Positions 7,947-16,192 of a DNA stretch of 24,000 bases are shown piece by piece; the first letter of the stretch is position 1; each line of letters opens with the position of its first letter. This DNA comes from Deltaproteobacteria bacterium (GTDB taxonomy: Bacteria > Desulfobacterota > Desulfobacteria > Desulfobacterales > SURF-7), in the NCBI GenBank assembly GCA_019307665.1, contig JAFDJC010000025.1, positions 1-24,000 of the forward strand, given 5' to 3'. The notes beneath the pieces are model-generated. The model saw only the letters and a program-made list of their open reading frames with translations, had not been told where the DNA came from and did not search any database. The translations under genes and the position numbers were made by a program.

Positions 7947-8729
7947 TTATACATTATTTTCCGACGTTGAAGGCTTTGGTTTTTCTGAATTTTTCTTGGC
8001 ATGAAGCCGTAGCGTAGTTACGGGACCTGAAAGAATATAGGTGACTCCAATGGAAAAAAGGGCTATTTCAGGCTCTGCCGCAACAAAAATAATGACCAGA
8101 ATGACCACCACAAGTAAATTAAAATTCATTTTTTTAAACAGTTCCGCTTTTTTGAAACTGTTATATTTTACCGTACTTACCATTAAAAAGGAAAGTACAT
8201 ACAACATAACAAGAACAGCCATATTAAGGGCATGCCCTCCGATACTAAGCCGTGTACAAATCAGAACTATTGCTGCGTTCATTCCGGCAGCGGAAGGTAT
8301 TGGAAGGCCCATAAAATAGTCACTGCTCGAAGTGCCGGCATGCGTATTGAACCTGGCAAGCCGCAAGGCACCACATGCCAAAAATAGAAATGCGGCCAGC
8401 CATGCCGTCCGTCCAAGAATATCCATCGGTTTCAAGGCCCACAGATAAATCATTAAACCCGGGGCAAGTCCAAATGATATCAAGTCGGAAAGGGAGTCGT
8501 ATTCCACACCAAACTTACTCGTGGTATTAGTGGCCCTGGCTATCTTTCCATCCAGTAAATCAAAAATGCCGGCAATTAAAATCGACCATGCCGCCGCTGT
8601 ATAATTGCCGCTAATGGAGGATATAATAGAATAAAAGCCGCAGAAAAGGTTCAGGGATGTAAAAATGTTCGGCAGAATATATATTCCCTTACGCAGCTTT
8701 TCCTTTTCAAAACGTTTCTTTTTTTTCAT
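7947..8729 (-). CDS. pssA: CDP-diacylglycerol-serine O-phosphatidyltransferase
   Basis: PssA joins serine to CDP-diacylglycerol to give phosphatidylserine at the inner membrane. The 260-residue protein holds the complete CDP-alcohol phosphatidyltransferase signature: Asp57, Asp60-Gly61, Ala64-Arg65, Gly74, Asp78 and Asp82, within DLLDGKIARATNTTSKFGV and the following YDSLSD. Several hydrophobic segments follow, and the tail is charged. An N-terminal Lys-rich stretch precedes the first membrane segment (NIFTSLNLFCGFYS), as in the Bacillus-type family. The ATG overlaps the stop of psd (ATGA), so the two are translationally coupled and supply consecutive steps of phosphatidylethanolamine synthesis. 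Confidence 0.95.
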   Translation of the reverse strand: MKKKKRFEKEKLRKGIYILPNIFTSLNLFCGFYSIISSISGNYTAAAWSILIAGIFDLLDGKIARATNTTSKFGVEYDSLSDLISFGLAPGLMIYLWALKPMDILGRTAWLAAFLFLACGALRLARFNTHAGTSSSDYFMGLPIPSAAGMNAAIVLICTRLSIGGHALNMAVLVMLYVLSFLMVSTVKYNSFKKAELFKKMNFNLLVVVILVIIFVAAEPEIALFSIGVTYILSGPVTTLRLHAKKNSEKPKPSTSENNV

Positions 8730-9397
8730 TCTAGATATCCCAAAATTGATGTCCCACCCACTACCTTATCGCCCAGAGATATTTCCGGGTTCATATCAGC
8801 CGGCAGATAAACATCAAGACGCGACCCAAAGCAAATCATTCCAAATCTCTGTCCACGTTCTAGGATGTCGCCTTCCTGTATTCTGCAAATAATTCTTCTT
8901 GCCACCAGACCGGCAATCTGAACAAAACATATCTTCTTTCCATCTCCGGTTTCAAGAAAAATCGCATTTTTTTCATTCTTTTCCGACGCCTTGTCAAGGT
9001 TTGCGGTAAAAAATTTCCCCGGAAAATATTGGATGCCCGTTATCCTTCCCTCATAAGGTGTCCGGTTGACATGGACATTAAAGACCGACATAAATATACT
9101 GATTTTCCGGCACTTACCTTCTAAAAAGGGGTTGTTCTCAACCAGCTCTGATAAAACAACCTTGCCGTCAGCCGGTGAAACAACAGCACCCGGCTTGGAA
9201 GGAATCACCCTGTCAGGATCTCTAAAAAAGCAACATATACAACCTGTTATCACAAGGCCTGCAATCGCAAAGCCCGCAAAGCCGATAACGGCAAAAACAA
9301 CAGTCGCAAAAGCAGCAGCAAAAATAACAGGATACCCGGGCCTAGCCACAGGAAATGCTGTCATGCCCGGCGGGTCAGACCAGAAAAATTTATCCAT
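8726..9397 (-). CDS. psd: Phosphatidylserine decarboxylase proenzyme (short type)
   Basis: Psd decarboxylates phosphatidylserine to phosphatidylethanolamine after self-cleavage that creates a pyruvoyl group. The 223-residue protein is the short archaetidylserine-decarboxylase-like form. Hydrophobic segments lie at about 22-57. Catalytic features are VVSPADGKV (Asp76), FNVHVNRTPYEGRI (His109) and the cleavage site FGSR (Gly191-Ser192). Only an AGGT-type ribosome site precedes the ATG. It is the first gene of the long minus-strand run, so the promoter should lie in the AT-rich stretch to its right. Confidence 0.95.
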   Translation of the reverse strand: MDKFFWSDPPGMTAFPVARPGYPVIFAAAFATVVFAVIGFAGFAIAGLVITGCICCFFRDPDRVIPSKPGAVVSPADGKVVLSELVENNPFLEGKCRKISIFMSVFNVHVNRTPYEGRITGIQYFPGKFFTANLDKASEKNEKNAIFLETGDGKKICFVQIAGLVARRIICRIQEGDILERGQRFGMICFGSRLDVYLPADMNPEISLGDKVVGGTSILGYLE

Positions 9398-9644
9398 ATA
9401 TATACCTAAAAATATTATTGAGAACCTTTAAATACAAATCAAAACGTTTGACTATTAGCAAGATTATTCACAGCTGTCAATGATAACCGAATTTCGAACG
9501 TGTCCATTTAACCATAACAATCACCTGTTGGAGAGACGCAATTATTTTTATTTGTCAGAAACAGTTTGAAGTTTAGAAATGAGCCTTATACTATATGTTG
9601 TGTTTTAGAATTCGTGCTTAAAGATAATTTTATAACATACCCTA

Positions 9645-9731
9645 AGATATAAATAATTGCGATATAAAAATCAGATGACAATAAAATGGCCTCGCTCAAA
9701 TGTTGACATAATTTCCAGATATAAATAATTG
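9645..9731. repeat. 15-base direct repeat, AT-rich
   Basis: The 15-base string AGATATAAATAATTG occurs at 9645-9659 and again at 9717-9731, 72 bases apart. Each copy is followed by similar AT-rich sequence. In DNA this AT-rich the repeat may be chance or a small duplication. Confidence 0.5.
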
Positions 9732-9860
9732 TAATTAAACAAATAATGGTGATTTCATTTTCAAAACAACAAAAAATCAAACCAAAAATCGGTAGGCTTT
9801 AAATAGAGAAAGAGAATATCGAAAGAGACATTTTTTCTGGATAGCTTCTTGTCCTTCGGA

Positions 9861-9882
9861 TACTGGCAACGAGTTGCCAGTA
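9861..9882. repeat. Perfect inverted repeat, 10-base arms
   Basis: TACTGGCAAC and GTTGCCAGTA form a perfect inverted repeat separated by only GA. The arms are GC-richer than the surrounding AT-rich DNA, and no T-tract follows on either strand, so this is not an intrinsic terminator. A protein-binding operator or a remnant of a repeat element are both possible. Confidence 0.6.
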
Positions 9883-10081
9883 CCACCCATCATCCATTTT
9901 ATCGTTTTACAAAATATTTTGAAAATTTCCCAAAAATTTATCAAAAAATAGCTTTTCCACCTGCTAATCCGGCTCAACTACCGAATTTAATACGTTTGCC
10001 AATGTTTAAGCTCTGTTTTTGAGGAAAGTCCTGTAAGTGAATTTGACTTTTTTCATGACTGTCAGCATTAATTTGGAAAAT

Positions 10082-11077
10082 TTAGTATTTTCCCGAGCTG
10101 CCAAGTACATTGGTATTTTTATTAATGATCATACTGGTAAGCTCATCCCGGGCAGGCCCGAGGTACTTGCGAGGATCGAACTCATCCGGCTTTTCATTAA
10201 ATACTTTACGTATCATGGCGGTCAAAACCAGTCGTCCATCAGAATCAATATTGATTTTACAAACAGCAGACTGCGCCGCCTGTCTAAGCTGTTTCTCAGG
10301 AATGCCGACGGCTGCTTCAAGAGAGCCCCCGTTTTCATTAATAATGGCAACATATTTGGGCAAAACCGAACTTGCTCCGTGCAGAACAATGGGAAAACCC
10401 GGTATTTTTTTTTCAATCTCTTCTAAAATATCAAAACGAAGGGGAGGCGGTACCAAAATTCCATCTTCATTCAGCGTACAATCTTCTGGTTTGAATTTAA
10501 AAGCACCGTGAGATGTACCGATTGATATAGCAAGAGAATCAACGCCGGTCTTACTCACAAAATCTTCAACTTCTGCCGGCTGCGTGTATGTGGATTCGGC
10601 AGCCACCACATCGTCTTCGATTCCGGCCAATACTCCAAGTTCACCTTCAACCGTGACATCATATTTATGGGCATAATCAACCACTTTTTTTGTAAGCTGT
10701 ACATTCTCATCATAAGAATGGTGCGAACCGTCTATCATAACGGAAGAAAATCCGCTTTCGATACAGGAAACACAAAGCTCATAAGTATCGCCATGATCCA
10801 GATGCAATGCTATGGGTACCGTATAGCCAAAATCTCCGGCCATCTCGACAGCACCTTTACCTAAATTACGAAGCAGTGTTGGGTTTGCGTAATTCCTTGC
10901 ACCACTTGAAACCTGAAGGATAACAGGCGATTTAGACTCTCCGCACCCTTTAATAATTGCCTGGAGTTGCTCCATATTATTAAAATTATAGGCAGGTACG
11001 GCATACTTGCCTTCCATAGCTTTTTTGAACATTTCATTGGTATTGACAAAACCAAGTTCTTTATAACTGATTGACAT
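10082..11077 (-). CDS. fba: Class II fructose-bisphosphate aldolase
   Basis: This zinc-dependent aldolase interconverts fructose 1,6-bisphosphate with dihydroxyacetone phosphate and glyceraldehyde 3-phosphate in glycolysis and gluconeogenesis. The 331-residue protein shows VPAYNFNNMEQLQAI, LHLDHGD (catalytic Asp94, zinc His95), MIDGSHHSYDENV, EGELGVLAGIEDDV, ISIGTSHGAFKF (His190), and VLHGASSV (His233) with the later KINIDSD phosphate-binding segment. The FDPRKYLGPARD tail is of the type seen in bacterial class II enzymes. AAGGAGGT lies at ideal distance before the ATG. A terminator separates it from ackA, so it is probably its own transcription unit. In an autotroph or acetate oxidiser its main role would be gluconeogenic. 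Confidence 0.96.
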   Translation of the reverse strand: MSISYKELGFVNTNEMFKKAMEGKYAVPAYNFNNMEQLQAIIKGCGESKSPVILQVSSGARNYANPTLLRNLGKGAVEMAGDFGYTVPIALHLDHGDTYELCVSCIESGFSSVMIDGSHHSYDENVQLTKKVVDYAHKYDVTVEGELGVLAGIEDDVVAAESTYTQPAEVEDFVSKTGVDSLAISIGTSHGAFKFKPEDCTLNEDGILVPPPLRFDILEEIEKKIPGFPIVLHGASSVLPKYVAIINENGGSLEAAVGIPEKQLRQAAQSAVCKINIDSDGRLVLTAMIRKVFNEKPDEFDPRKYLGPARDELTSMIINKNTNVLGSSGKY

Positions 11078-11114
11078 TTTCTACCTCCTTTTTATTAGTG
11101 CTTTTGTAAGTTCT

Positions 11115-11174
11115 CAAAAAAACAGAAAGGGGCAAGGATGTCTCATTTATAAATGAGATATCCGTGGCCCTGGG
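11115..11174 (-). terminator. Rho-independent terminator after ackA
   Basis: On the minus strand, GGGC, a short internal bulge, then GGATATCTCATTTA pairs with TAAATGAGACATCC, another bulge and GCCC. The 14-pair central stem has one G-U pair and almost no loop. It is followed by CCCTTTCTGTTTTTTT. It lies between the ackA stop and the fba start. Confidence 0.82.
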
Positions 11175-11215
11175 TTATTGAGAAATTATGTTCCTTTTTT
11201 TTTAACGATTCTGTT

Positions 11216-12427
11216 TTATAAATATGATAGGACTTCCTGCGTTTCAAGTGCTATCATCAGCTCTTCATCTGTTGGGACAACCAGAATTTTCAATTGACTC
11301 ATAGGCTTGTTTATTTCACGAATTTTATTTTTCGTTATTTGATTTCGTTCCCTGTCAATTTCAATACCCAGCCGGTTTAAGCCACTGCAGCATCCCTCAC
11401 GTATTTCCATGGCGTTTTCACCAATGCCTCCTGTAAAAATAAGGCAGTCAAGCTTTTCCAAAATTGCAAAATATGCACCAATATATTTCCTGATACGGCG
11501 AATATATTTTTTCAAGGCCAGTTCTGCACGAATGTCTCCCTGGTTTTTCCTTTTTATCACTTCCCGCATATCGTTAACACCGCATATCCCTTTCAGACCG
11601 CTTGATTTGTTTAAAAGGGAGTCAATCTCCTTAAGAGACATATTTAAATGATCTGAAAGGAAAAAAGGTATGGAAGGATCAAGATCTCCGCAGCGGGTTC
11701 CCATCACAAGACCACCAAGTGGTGTCATTCCCATGGAAGTCTCGATACAACTGCCGTTCTGAATAGCACACATGCTTCCACCGTTTCCAAGGTGAATGGT
11801 AATCATGTTCAATTCATCTAATGGTCTTTCAAGAAAACCGGCTGCCTTCCGGGAAACGTATGCATGGGATGTTCCGTGGAAACCATATTTTCGGACCCTG
11901 TGTTTTTCGTACAATTCATATGGTAATGCGTATATAAAGGCTTCGGGAGGCATTGTCTGATGGAATGTTGTATCAAACACAGCCACCTGAATGGCTTTGG
12001 GAAAAAGATTTCCGACTATCTCAATTCCTGTCAGATTGGAGGGATTATGCAGCGGTGCAAGGGGGATATTCTCCTTTATTGCTGAAATAACTTTTTCGTC
12101 AATAACTGCAGGTGTCTTAAACGTCTCTCCGCCATGAACCACTCTGTGTCCAACAGCCGATATCTCATCGTTATTTGATATTACTCCATATTCGTTGTCG
12201 CTCAGCAAGCCTGCAATACGTTCAAGCCCGCTTTTATGAGTAAGGGAGATGCTATTTTCGGTCTTTACCTTTCTATCAGGATGCTCAGGAAGTTTTTCAT
12301 GAGTCAATCGAGTGCCCGGTTCATAAATTTTTTCTAATAACCCCTTGGAAAGTACTTCCTTTTTTCGCAAATCATACAACTTGTATTTAACTGAGGAACT
12401 TCCCGTATTAATGACCAGTATCTTCAC
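11216..12427 (-). CDS. ackA: Acetate kinase
   Basis: AckA interconverts acetyl phosphate plus ADP with acetate plus ATP. The 403-residue protein shows the ASKHA-fold landmarks: LVINTGSSSVKYKLYDL, GHRVVHGGE, VFDTTFHQTMPPEAFIYALP, YGFHGTSHAYVS, HLGNGGSMCAI, GTRCGDLDPSIPFFL and IFTGGIGENA. The start is GTG, and this GTG shares bases with the TGA stop of pta (GTGA), so the pair is translationally coupled. With Pta it links acetyl-CoA to acetate and ATP, for acetate excretion or uptake. A good hairpin terminator follows the stop. Confidence 0.97.
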   Translation of the reverse strand: MKILVINTGSSSVKYKLYDLRKKEVLSKGLLEKIYEPGTRLTHEKLPEHPDRKVKTENSISLTHKSGLERIAGLLSDNEYGVISNNDEISAVGHRVVHGGETFKTPAVIDEKVISAIKENIPLAPLHNPSNLTGIEIVGNLFPKAIQVAVFDTTFHQTMPPEAFIYALPYELYEKHRVRKYGFHGTSHAYVSRKAAGFLERPLDELNMITIHLGNGGSMCAIQNGSCIETSMGMTPLGGLVMGTRCGDLDPSIPFFLSDHLNMSLKEIDSLLNKSSGLKGICGVNDMREVIKRKNQGDIRAELALKKYIRRIRKYIGAYFAILEKLDCLIFTGGIGENAMEIREGCCSGLNRLGIEIDRERNQITKNKIREINKPMSQLKILVVPTDEELMIALETQEVLSYL

Positions 12428-14538
12428 AATAATCCTTTTTTAGCCTGGGCCTGGATTGCGGTTATCGCCACTGTGTTGATAATATCTGCAACCGTACATC
12501 CCCGGCTAAGATCATTTACCGGTTTTTTTAGCCCCTGCAGTACAGGGCCGACAGCAACTGCTCCGGAAGATCTCTGTACAGCCTTATATGTGTTGTTCCC
12601 GGTATTCAGATCCGGAAAAATCAGTACGGTTGCTTTGCCGGCGACTTCACTTTCAGGCATTTTTGTTTTGGCTACATTAATATCGACTGCTGCATCATAC
12701 TGTATCGGCCCCTCGAGCTTCAAACCAGGGTAGAGAGTTTTTGCCTTATCTCTTGCGATTTCCGTGGCTTTTCTGACAATGTCGACATCAGCGCCTTTGC
12801 CGGATTTACCGGTTGAATAGGACAACATGGCAACCCTTGGCTCAACTCCGAAAATTTGTGAAGTTAACGCTGAACTAATTGCAATTACGGCAAGTTCTTC
12901 GGCGTTTGGATTGGGATTTATCGCACAATCACCATAAGCGAGTACCTTGTCCCTAAGGCACATGAAAATTACACTGGAAACAATTGCGCAATTTGGTTCT
13001 GTTTTTATGATTTGAAGGGCAGGCCTGATAGTATCACCGGTAGTATGAACAGCCCCTGAAACCATTCCATCTGCATGGCCTTTAAAAACCATCATTGTGC
13101 CAAAATAACTGACATCGGCCATGGTATCCCTTGCCATATCTTCAGTGACCCCTTTCCCTTTCCGCAATTTAAAAAAAGTTTGAACATAATCTTCAAAATG
13201 TTTGGAATTTTTTGGTTCAACTATTTTTGCAGGATCCATGCTGAGTCCAAGACGAATCATTCTTTCCCTGATCCTTTTCTCATCACCTAGAAGAGTCACA
13301 TCCACAGCATCCCTACACAAAAGGTCTTTTGCTGCTTTTAGTATCCTCTCATCCTCTCCTTCCGGCAATACAATATGCTGCTTGTATCTTCGAGCTCTTT
13401 GAATCAGCCTGAATTCAAACATTTTAGGTGTGACGATGGTTGAGTGGGCATGAACAATCTTTTTTCCAAGTGTTTCCATATCGATATTTTTTTCAAAATA
13501 TTCAATAGCATTTATAATCTTTCTCTCATCCTCAGGCCGAATGCCGGCGTGCATATTATCAATCTTTCTGGCTGTGGGAAACGTATCTTCGGGAACACTC
13601 AAAATAGGAATGACATGACTAGCGCCTTTGATCAACTTTCGAACCGGTTTTTCGGGAATTAAACCGCCTGTTAAAAGGATTCCGGAAATATAAGGCATTG
13701 TCGTGGAAGAAATCGCTGACAGACATGCGACAATCACATCCGACCTGTCACCAGGCGTGATAACAAGTGTGCCATGCTTAATCCTTTTCAAAAAATTATC
13801 CAGTTGCATGGCAGCAATCGTATAACTGTGAACATGCTGATTTAAATGTTTTTTACCATACAAAACATCTGCGTTTATAAGATCAACAATTTCACTAACC
13901 GTGGGATTGCCCAGAGATTTATTGTCAGGAATCGTATAGATAAGCTGATCTTGTAAGTTTTCTTCTTTTTTCAGATTTTTAGTGATGGCTTCCTCATTTT
14001 TGGGTTCTACCCTGTTTACAACGGTCGCAACAACGCTGCATCCTCTGTCAACAAAAGATTTATTGTAAACATTAGTAGCCCTGACGATTTCTTCAACGGT
14101 TTTATTGTGTGCATTTGCAACCAGCAGAACGGGACATCCCAGGTTGTCGCTCAGTTCGGCATTGATACCAAACTCAAAGGATGCGCTTGACCCCTTGATT
14201 TCAATGCCTTCACACAAAACAAAATCGTTATCTTTGCTAATTTCATTATATGAACTGACAATTCCTTCGATCAGTTCAGCCTGCCTGCCCTGCGACAACA
14301 TGTTCTCTGCCTGGGCCATGGTGTATGTATACATTTTTTTATAGGATGTTTTTAATTTAAAATGGGAGGCAATCAGGTCAATATCATTGTCTTTTCTATT
14401 TCCTGCGGGGTCTGGAATAATTGGACGAAAAAATCCTACCTTCTCAACCTTTCTAAGTAAAAGTTCCATCAATCCCAGGCAGATCACCGATTTTCCGCTT
14501 CTTGCTTCGGTTGCGGTAACAAACAGATTGTCCGACAT
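12424..14538 (-). CDS. pta: Phosphate acetyltransferase (long form)
   Basis: Pta exchanges CoA for phosphate on acetyl-CoA. The 704-residue protein is the long, three-domain form. An N-terminal dethiobiotin-synthetase-like P-loop domain has TEARSGKSVICLGLMELL near the start and DNDFVLCEGIEIKG. A DRTGG-type domain lies at about 220-330 (LVITPGDRSDVIVACLSA, ILLTGGLIP). The catalytic PTA_PTB domain follows from about 380 to the end (IVLPEGEDERIL, DGMVSGAVHTTGDTIRPALQ, MLSYSTGKSGKGADVDIV, GPIQYDAAVD, LIFPDLNTGNN, GPVLQGLKKPVNDLSRG). GAGGT precedes the ATG. It is first in the pta-ackA operon; the N-terminal domains in E. coli-type enzymes confer allosteric control. Confidence 0.96.
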   Translation of the reverse strand: MSDNLFVTATEARSGKSVICLGLMELLLRKVEKVGFFRPIIPDPAGNRKDNDIDLIASHFKLKTSYKKMYTYTMAQAENMLSQGRQAELIEGIVSSYNEISKDNDFVLCEGIEIKGSSASFEFGINAELSDNLGCPVLLVANAHNKTVEEIVRATNVYNKSFVDRGCSVVATVVNRVEPKNEEAITKNLKKEENLQDQLIYTIPDNKSLGNPTVSEIVDLINADVLYGKKHLNQHVHSYTIAAMQLDNFLKRIKHGTLVITPGDRSDVIVACLSAISSTTMPYISGILLTGGLIPEKPVRKLIKGASHVIPILSVPEDTFPTARKIDNMHAGIRPEDERKIINAIEYFEKNIDMETLGKKIVHAHSTIVTPKMFEFRLIQRARRYKQHIVLPEGEDERILKAAKDLLCRDAVDVTLLGDEKRIRERMIRLGLSMDPAKIVEPKNSKHFEDYVQTFFKLRKGKGVTEDMARDTMADVSYFGTMMVFKGHADGMVSGAVHTTGDTIRPALQIIKTEPNCAIVSSVIFMCLRDKVLAYGDCAINPNPNAEELAVIAISSALTSQIFGVEPRVAMLSYSTGKSGKGADVDIVRKATEIARDKAKTLYPGLKLEGPIQYDAAVDINVAKTKMPESEVAGKATVLIFPDLNTGNNTYKAVQRSSGAVAVGPVLQGLKKPVNDLSRGCTVADIINTVAITAIQAQAKKGLL

Positions 14539-14958
14539 AGTAAAACCTCATCACCAGAATATAATTATTTTAAAAAAGTGATGTTCAAGAGTTAAGTCTT
14601 ATACAATTAAAGAAAAGATGTACTATTTGATTTGCACTAGCCTGACAAATTCAGTTCAGTTACCGGCAATGTGTTTGCAATTTGGCAGGCTTAAATCGCA
14701 AAAGTCGTATCATATTTTTTAAAAAACTTCAATAAATAGTTAGAATCGGATATAAAAATAAATAACTCATGCAAAACGACGATAGTCCTGATTTTATCAG
14801 TACTTTTTTTTACAAAACCATGTAAGTGACTTCACAATCAAGTGAATCTTTACACATTATTACTCAGCCTGGAAGGCTACAAACCAATGATATATTTGCA
14901 CAACCATCAATTGCGAACCAATGGTACGCTTATTGCTATCTTTTTATGATTAGCGACC
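14539..14958. other. Intergenic region between pta and the plus-strand small gene
   Basis: The 420 bases between divergent genes hold no credible coding frame. Near the right side there is a small hairpin-like AGCCT-GGA-AGGCT at 14866-14878. The left end carries the candidate pta promoter. The rest is AT-rich and I see no conserved RNA or riboswitch pattern in it. Confidence 0.5.
14559..14588 (-). promoter_or_regulatory. Candidate sigma-70-type promoter for pta-ackA
   Basis: On the minus strand TTGAAC (14583-14588) is followed after 18 bases by TTATAT (14559-14564), about 20 bases before the pta start. The match is fair, but AT-rich DNA makes chance matches common. Confidence 0.35.
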
Positions 14959-14961
14959 TTG

Positions 14962-15195
14962 ATGTTTTATAAATGCAAAAAAAGGGATGTGAATTTTAAA
15001 AAAAGGAAAATGGGGGGTTTAGTGAATTTCCATACTGATAATGAAAGTAGACGCCTAGAGTTTGACAGGCGGCAATTCTCCTATTCTAAACACTATCCTG
15101 AAAGAAGATCAGGTAAGGATCGAAGAAGCGGGAACGTAGACAAAAACAAAGATAATAGCACTCTAAAAGGATTTTCTTCAGGCAGGGTCAAATAA
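14962..15195 (+). CDS. Small basic protein with ERRSGKDRRSG motif, unknown function
   Basis: This is the only plus-strand gene I accept. It encodes up to 77 residues rich in Arg, Lys, Asp and Ser. The core reads RRLEFDRRQFSYSKHYPERR followed by SGKDRRSG. I recall similar RR-x-G-x-DRR strings in small proteins of this bacterial group but know no function. The start is unresolved. The ATG at 14962 has no ribosome site; an ATG at 15010 has AAAAGGA very close, and a GTG at 15022 has a run of six G just upstream. The 3' end is well supported because an intrinsic terminator overlaps the stop codon. It lies between divergent pta and convergent H1-like genes. Confidence 0.6.
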   Translation: MFYKCKKRDVNFKKRKMGGLVNFHTDNESRRLEFDRRQFSYSKHYPERRSGKDRRSGNVDKNKDNSTLKGFSSGRVK

Positions 15196-15215
15196 GGCCC
15201 TGCCTGTACTTTTTT
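15180..15215 (+). terminator. Rho-independent terminator overlapping a stop codon
   Basis: AGGCAGGG (15180-15187) pairs perfectly with CCCTGCCT (15198-15205), and six T follow at 15210-15215. The TAA stop of the small plus-strand gene (15193-15195) lies in the loop. Confidence 0.85.
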
Positions 15216-15285
15216 ATAAATTCATCTTCGTCAATCAAGATAATTACGTATTGATATATCCATTATACAGGCCTATCCAAACGTC

Positions 15286-15684
15286 CTAGGCTTTCCCATA
15301 AACTCCTGTTCCAACACTCTTAACCTTACCTTGTTTCTTCAACACTTTAACATTGTCGTATATTTTTCTTCTGTCAAAACCGGTCTTTTTTATTAATGTA
15401 GCAACATCAACGCCTTTTTTACTTCTGGGAATAGCTTTATAGACTGTTTCAGATGCAGTAGCTGTTTTAACAGCCTTTTTTGCAGTCTTCTTTGCGATTG
15501 TTTTTTTAACAGCAACCTTTTTCTTTAAAGTAGTTTTCTTTTTTACAGAAGTCTTCCTGGCAGGGGTTTTTTTGGCAGCTTTCTTCCCTTTCTGAATTGA
15601 ATCTGTTAATTTGATGAGTTTCTTGCCGAGAGTCTCAATTTCTTTTTTCACAGCCTTTAATTGTTTTTCGAGATTTAACGCCAT
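15286..15684 (-). CDS. Histone H1-like Lys-rich protein with C-terminal winged-helix-like domain
   Basis: The 132-residue protein has three parts. Residues 1-32 look like an amphipathic coiled-coil helix (LEKQLKAVKKEIETLGKKL). Residues 33-73 are a Lys/Ala/Thr-rich tail with repeated KKT, KKK and AKK units, as in the C-terminal tail of histone H1. Residues 76-132 look like a small winged-helix domain (ETVYKAIPRSKKGVDVATL, then KIYDNVKVLKKQGKV and a VGTGVYGKA wing). This suggests a nucleoid-binding protein. The role is inferred from composition and pattern, not from a named family. AGGAGG precedes the ATG and lies inside the upstream gene, which overlaps it by 50 bases, so both are probably co-expressed. 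Confidence 0.82.
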   Translation of the reverse strand: MALNLEKQLKAVKKEIETLGKKLIKLTDSIQKGKKAAKKTPARKTSVKKKTTLKKKVAVKKTIAKKTAKKAVKTATASETVYKAIPRSKKGVDVATLIKKTGFDRRKIYDNVKVLKKQGKVKSVGTGVYGKA

Positions 15685-16003
15685 TCGATTTTCCTCCTGA
15701 TTTTTTTAATTTATATCTTTCTCCAGTTATCGAAATTTCGTTCACCTTTATTATTATTTGTTCATTCGGGCCTGCTTCCAGATACACATCACATTCCCCG
15801 CCTCCTGCAAGCTCAGGACAGGTGATGCGAAGTTCTCCAAAATCAAAAGACTCCAGTGCGTTTTTAAAAAGTTCTATTTTGTCCTCAAGCTCATTTTTAT
15901 CTGCATCCTTTTTAATAAAATAATCGGAAACAGTTTTATTATATAGTCTTTTTATTTCCGTATGGATGCAGTGTTTGGTAAGATTCAGTTTTACGGGTTT
16001 CAT
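15635..16003 (-). CDS. Hypothetical protein upstream of the H1-like gene
   Basis: I do not recognise this 122-residue protein. It has no signal peptide or membrane segment. It starts with a basic helical region (KLNLTKHCIHTEIKRLYNK), then a charged helix (KKDADKNELEDKIELFKNAL), then a strand-rich part (ELRITCPELAGGGECDVYLE, IIIKVNEISITGE). The last 20 or so residues are basic and are encoded in the stretch that overlaps the next gene, which may explain their low-complexity look. No clear ribosome site precedes the ATG at 16003. Pairing with the H1-like gene suggests a shared role, but none can be named. Confidence 0.65.
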   Translation of the reverse strand: MKPVKLNLTKHCIHTEIKRLYNKTVSDYFIKKDADKNELEDKIELFKNALESFDFGELRITCPELAGGGECDVYLEAGPNEQIIIKVNEISITGERYKLKKSGGKSNGVKSRKTIKGCEKRN

Positions 16004-16125
16004 GCTCTATTTAAATTGGATACGACAAGCCATCAAACGCGGCTTTTTAAAATAAATACTCAACATCGCATTTTGATCTTAAGCATAGTATAAAATATCC
16101 GAACAATTCGCAACAAAAAAAAATG

Positions 16126-16168
16126 GCAAAAAAAAAGAGGGCCCGGCATCAACTGTCCGGGCCCTCTT
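16126..16168 (-). terminator. Strong Rho-independent terminator after fhs
   Basis: AAGAGGGCCCGG (16135-16146) and CCGGGCCCTCTT (16157-16168) form a perfect 12-pair stem with a 10-base loop. On the minus strand it is followed by a long T-tract broken only by GCCA. It lies just past the stop of the formate-tetrahydrofolate ligase gene. Confidence 0.93.
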
Positions 16169-16192
16169 GATCAAACATATTCAGTTGTGTTG

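Larger units (their letters stand above)
9398..10081. other. AT-rich intergenic region without a credible gene
   Basis: About 680 bases separate the aldolase gene from psd. Two minus-strand frames of 64-66 codons exist (9586-9780, 9777-9977), but they lack ribosome sites, have low-complexity translations and resemble no family I know. The region holds a perfect short palindrome near 9870 and a 15-base direct repeat near 9650 and 9720, listed separately. It should contain the psd promoter; I could not pick a convincing one. Confidence 0.6.

Noticed and set aside
9586..9977. Two small overlapping minus-strand frames in the intergenic gap
   Set aside because: No ribosome sites, very AT-rich, no family resemblance; one runs through the palindrome.
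14866..14878. Small AGCCT/AGGCT hairpin as a terminator or RNA gene
   Set aside because: The loop is three bases, the stem five, and no T-tract follows; too little to call.
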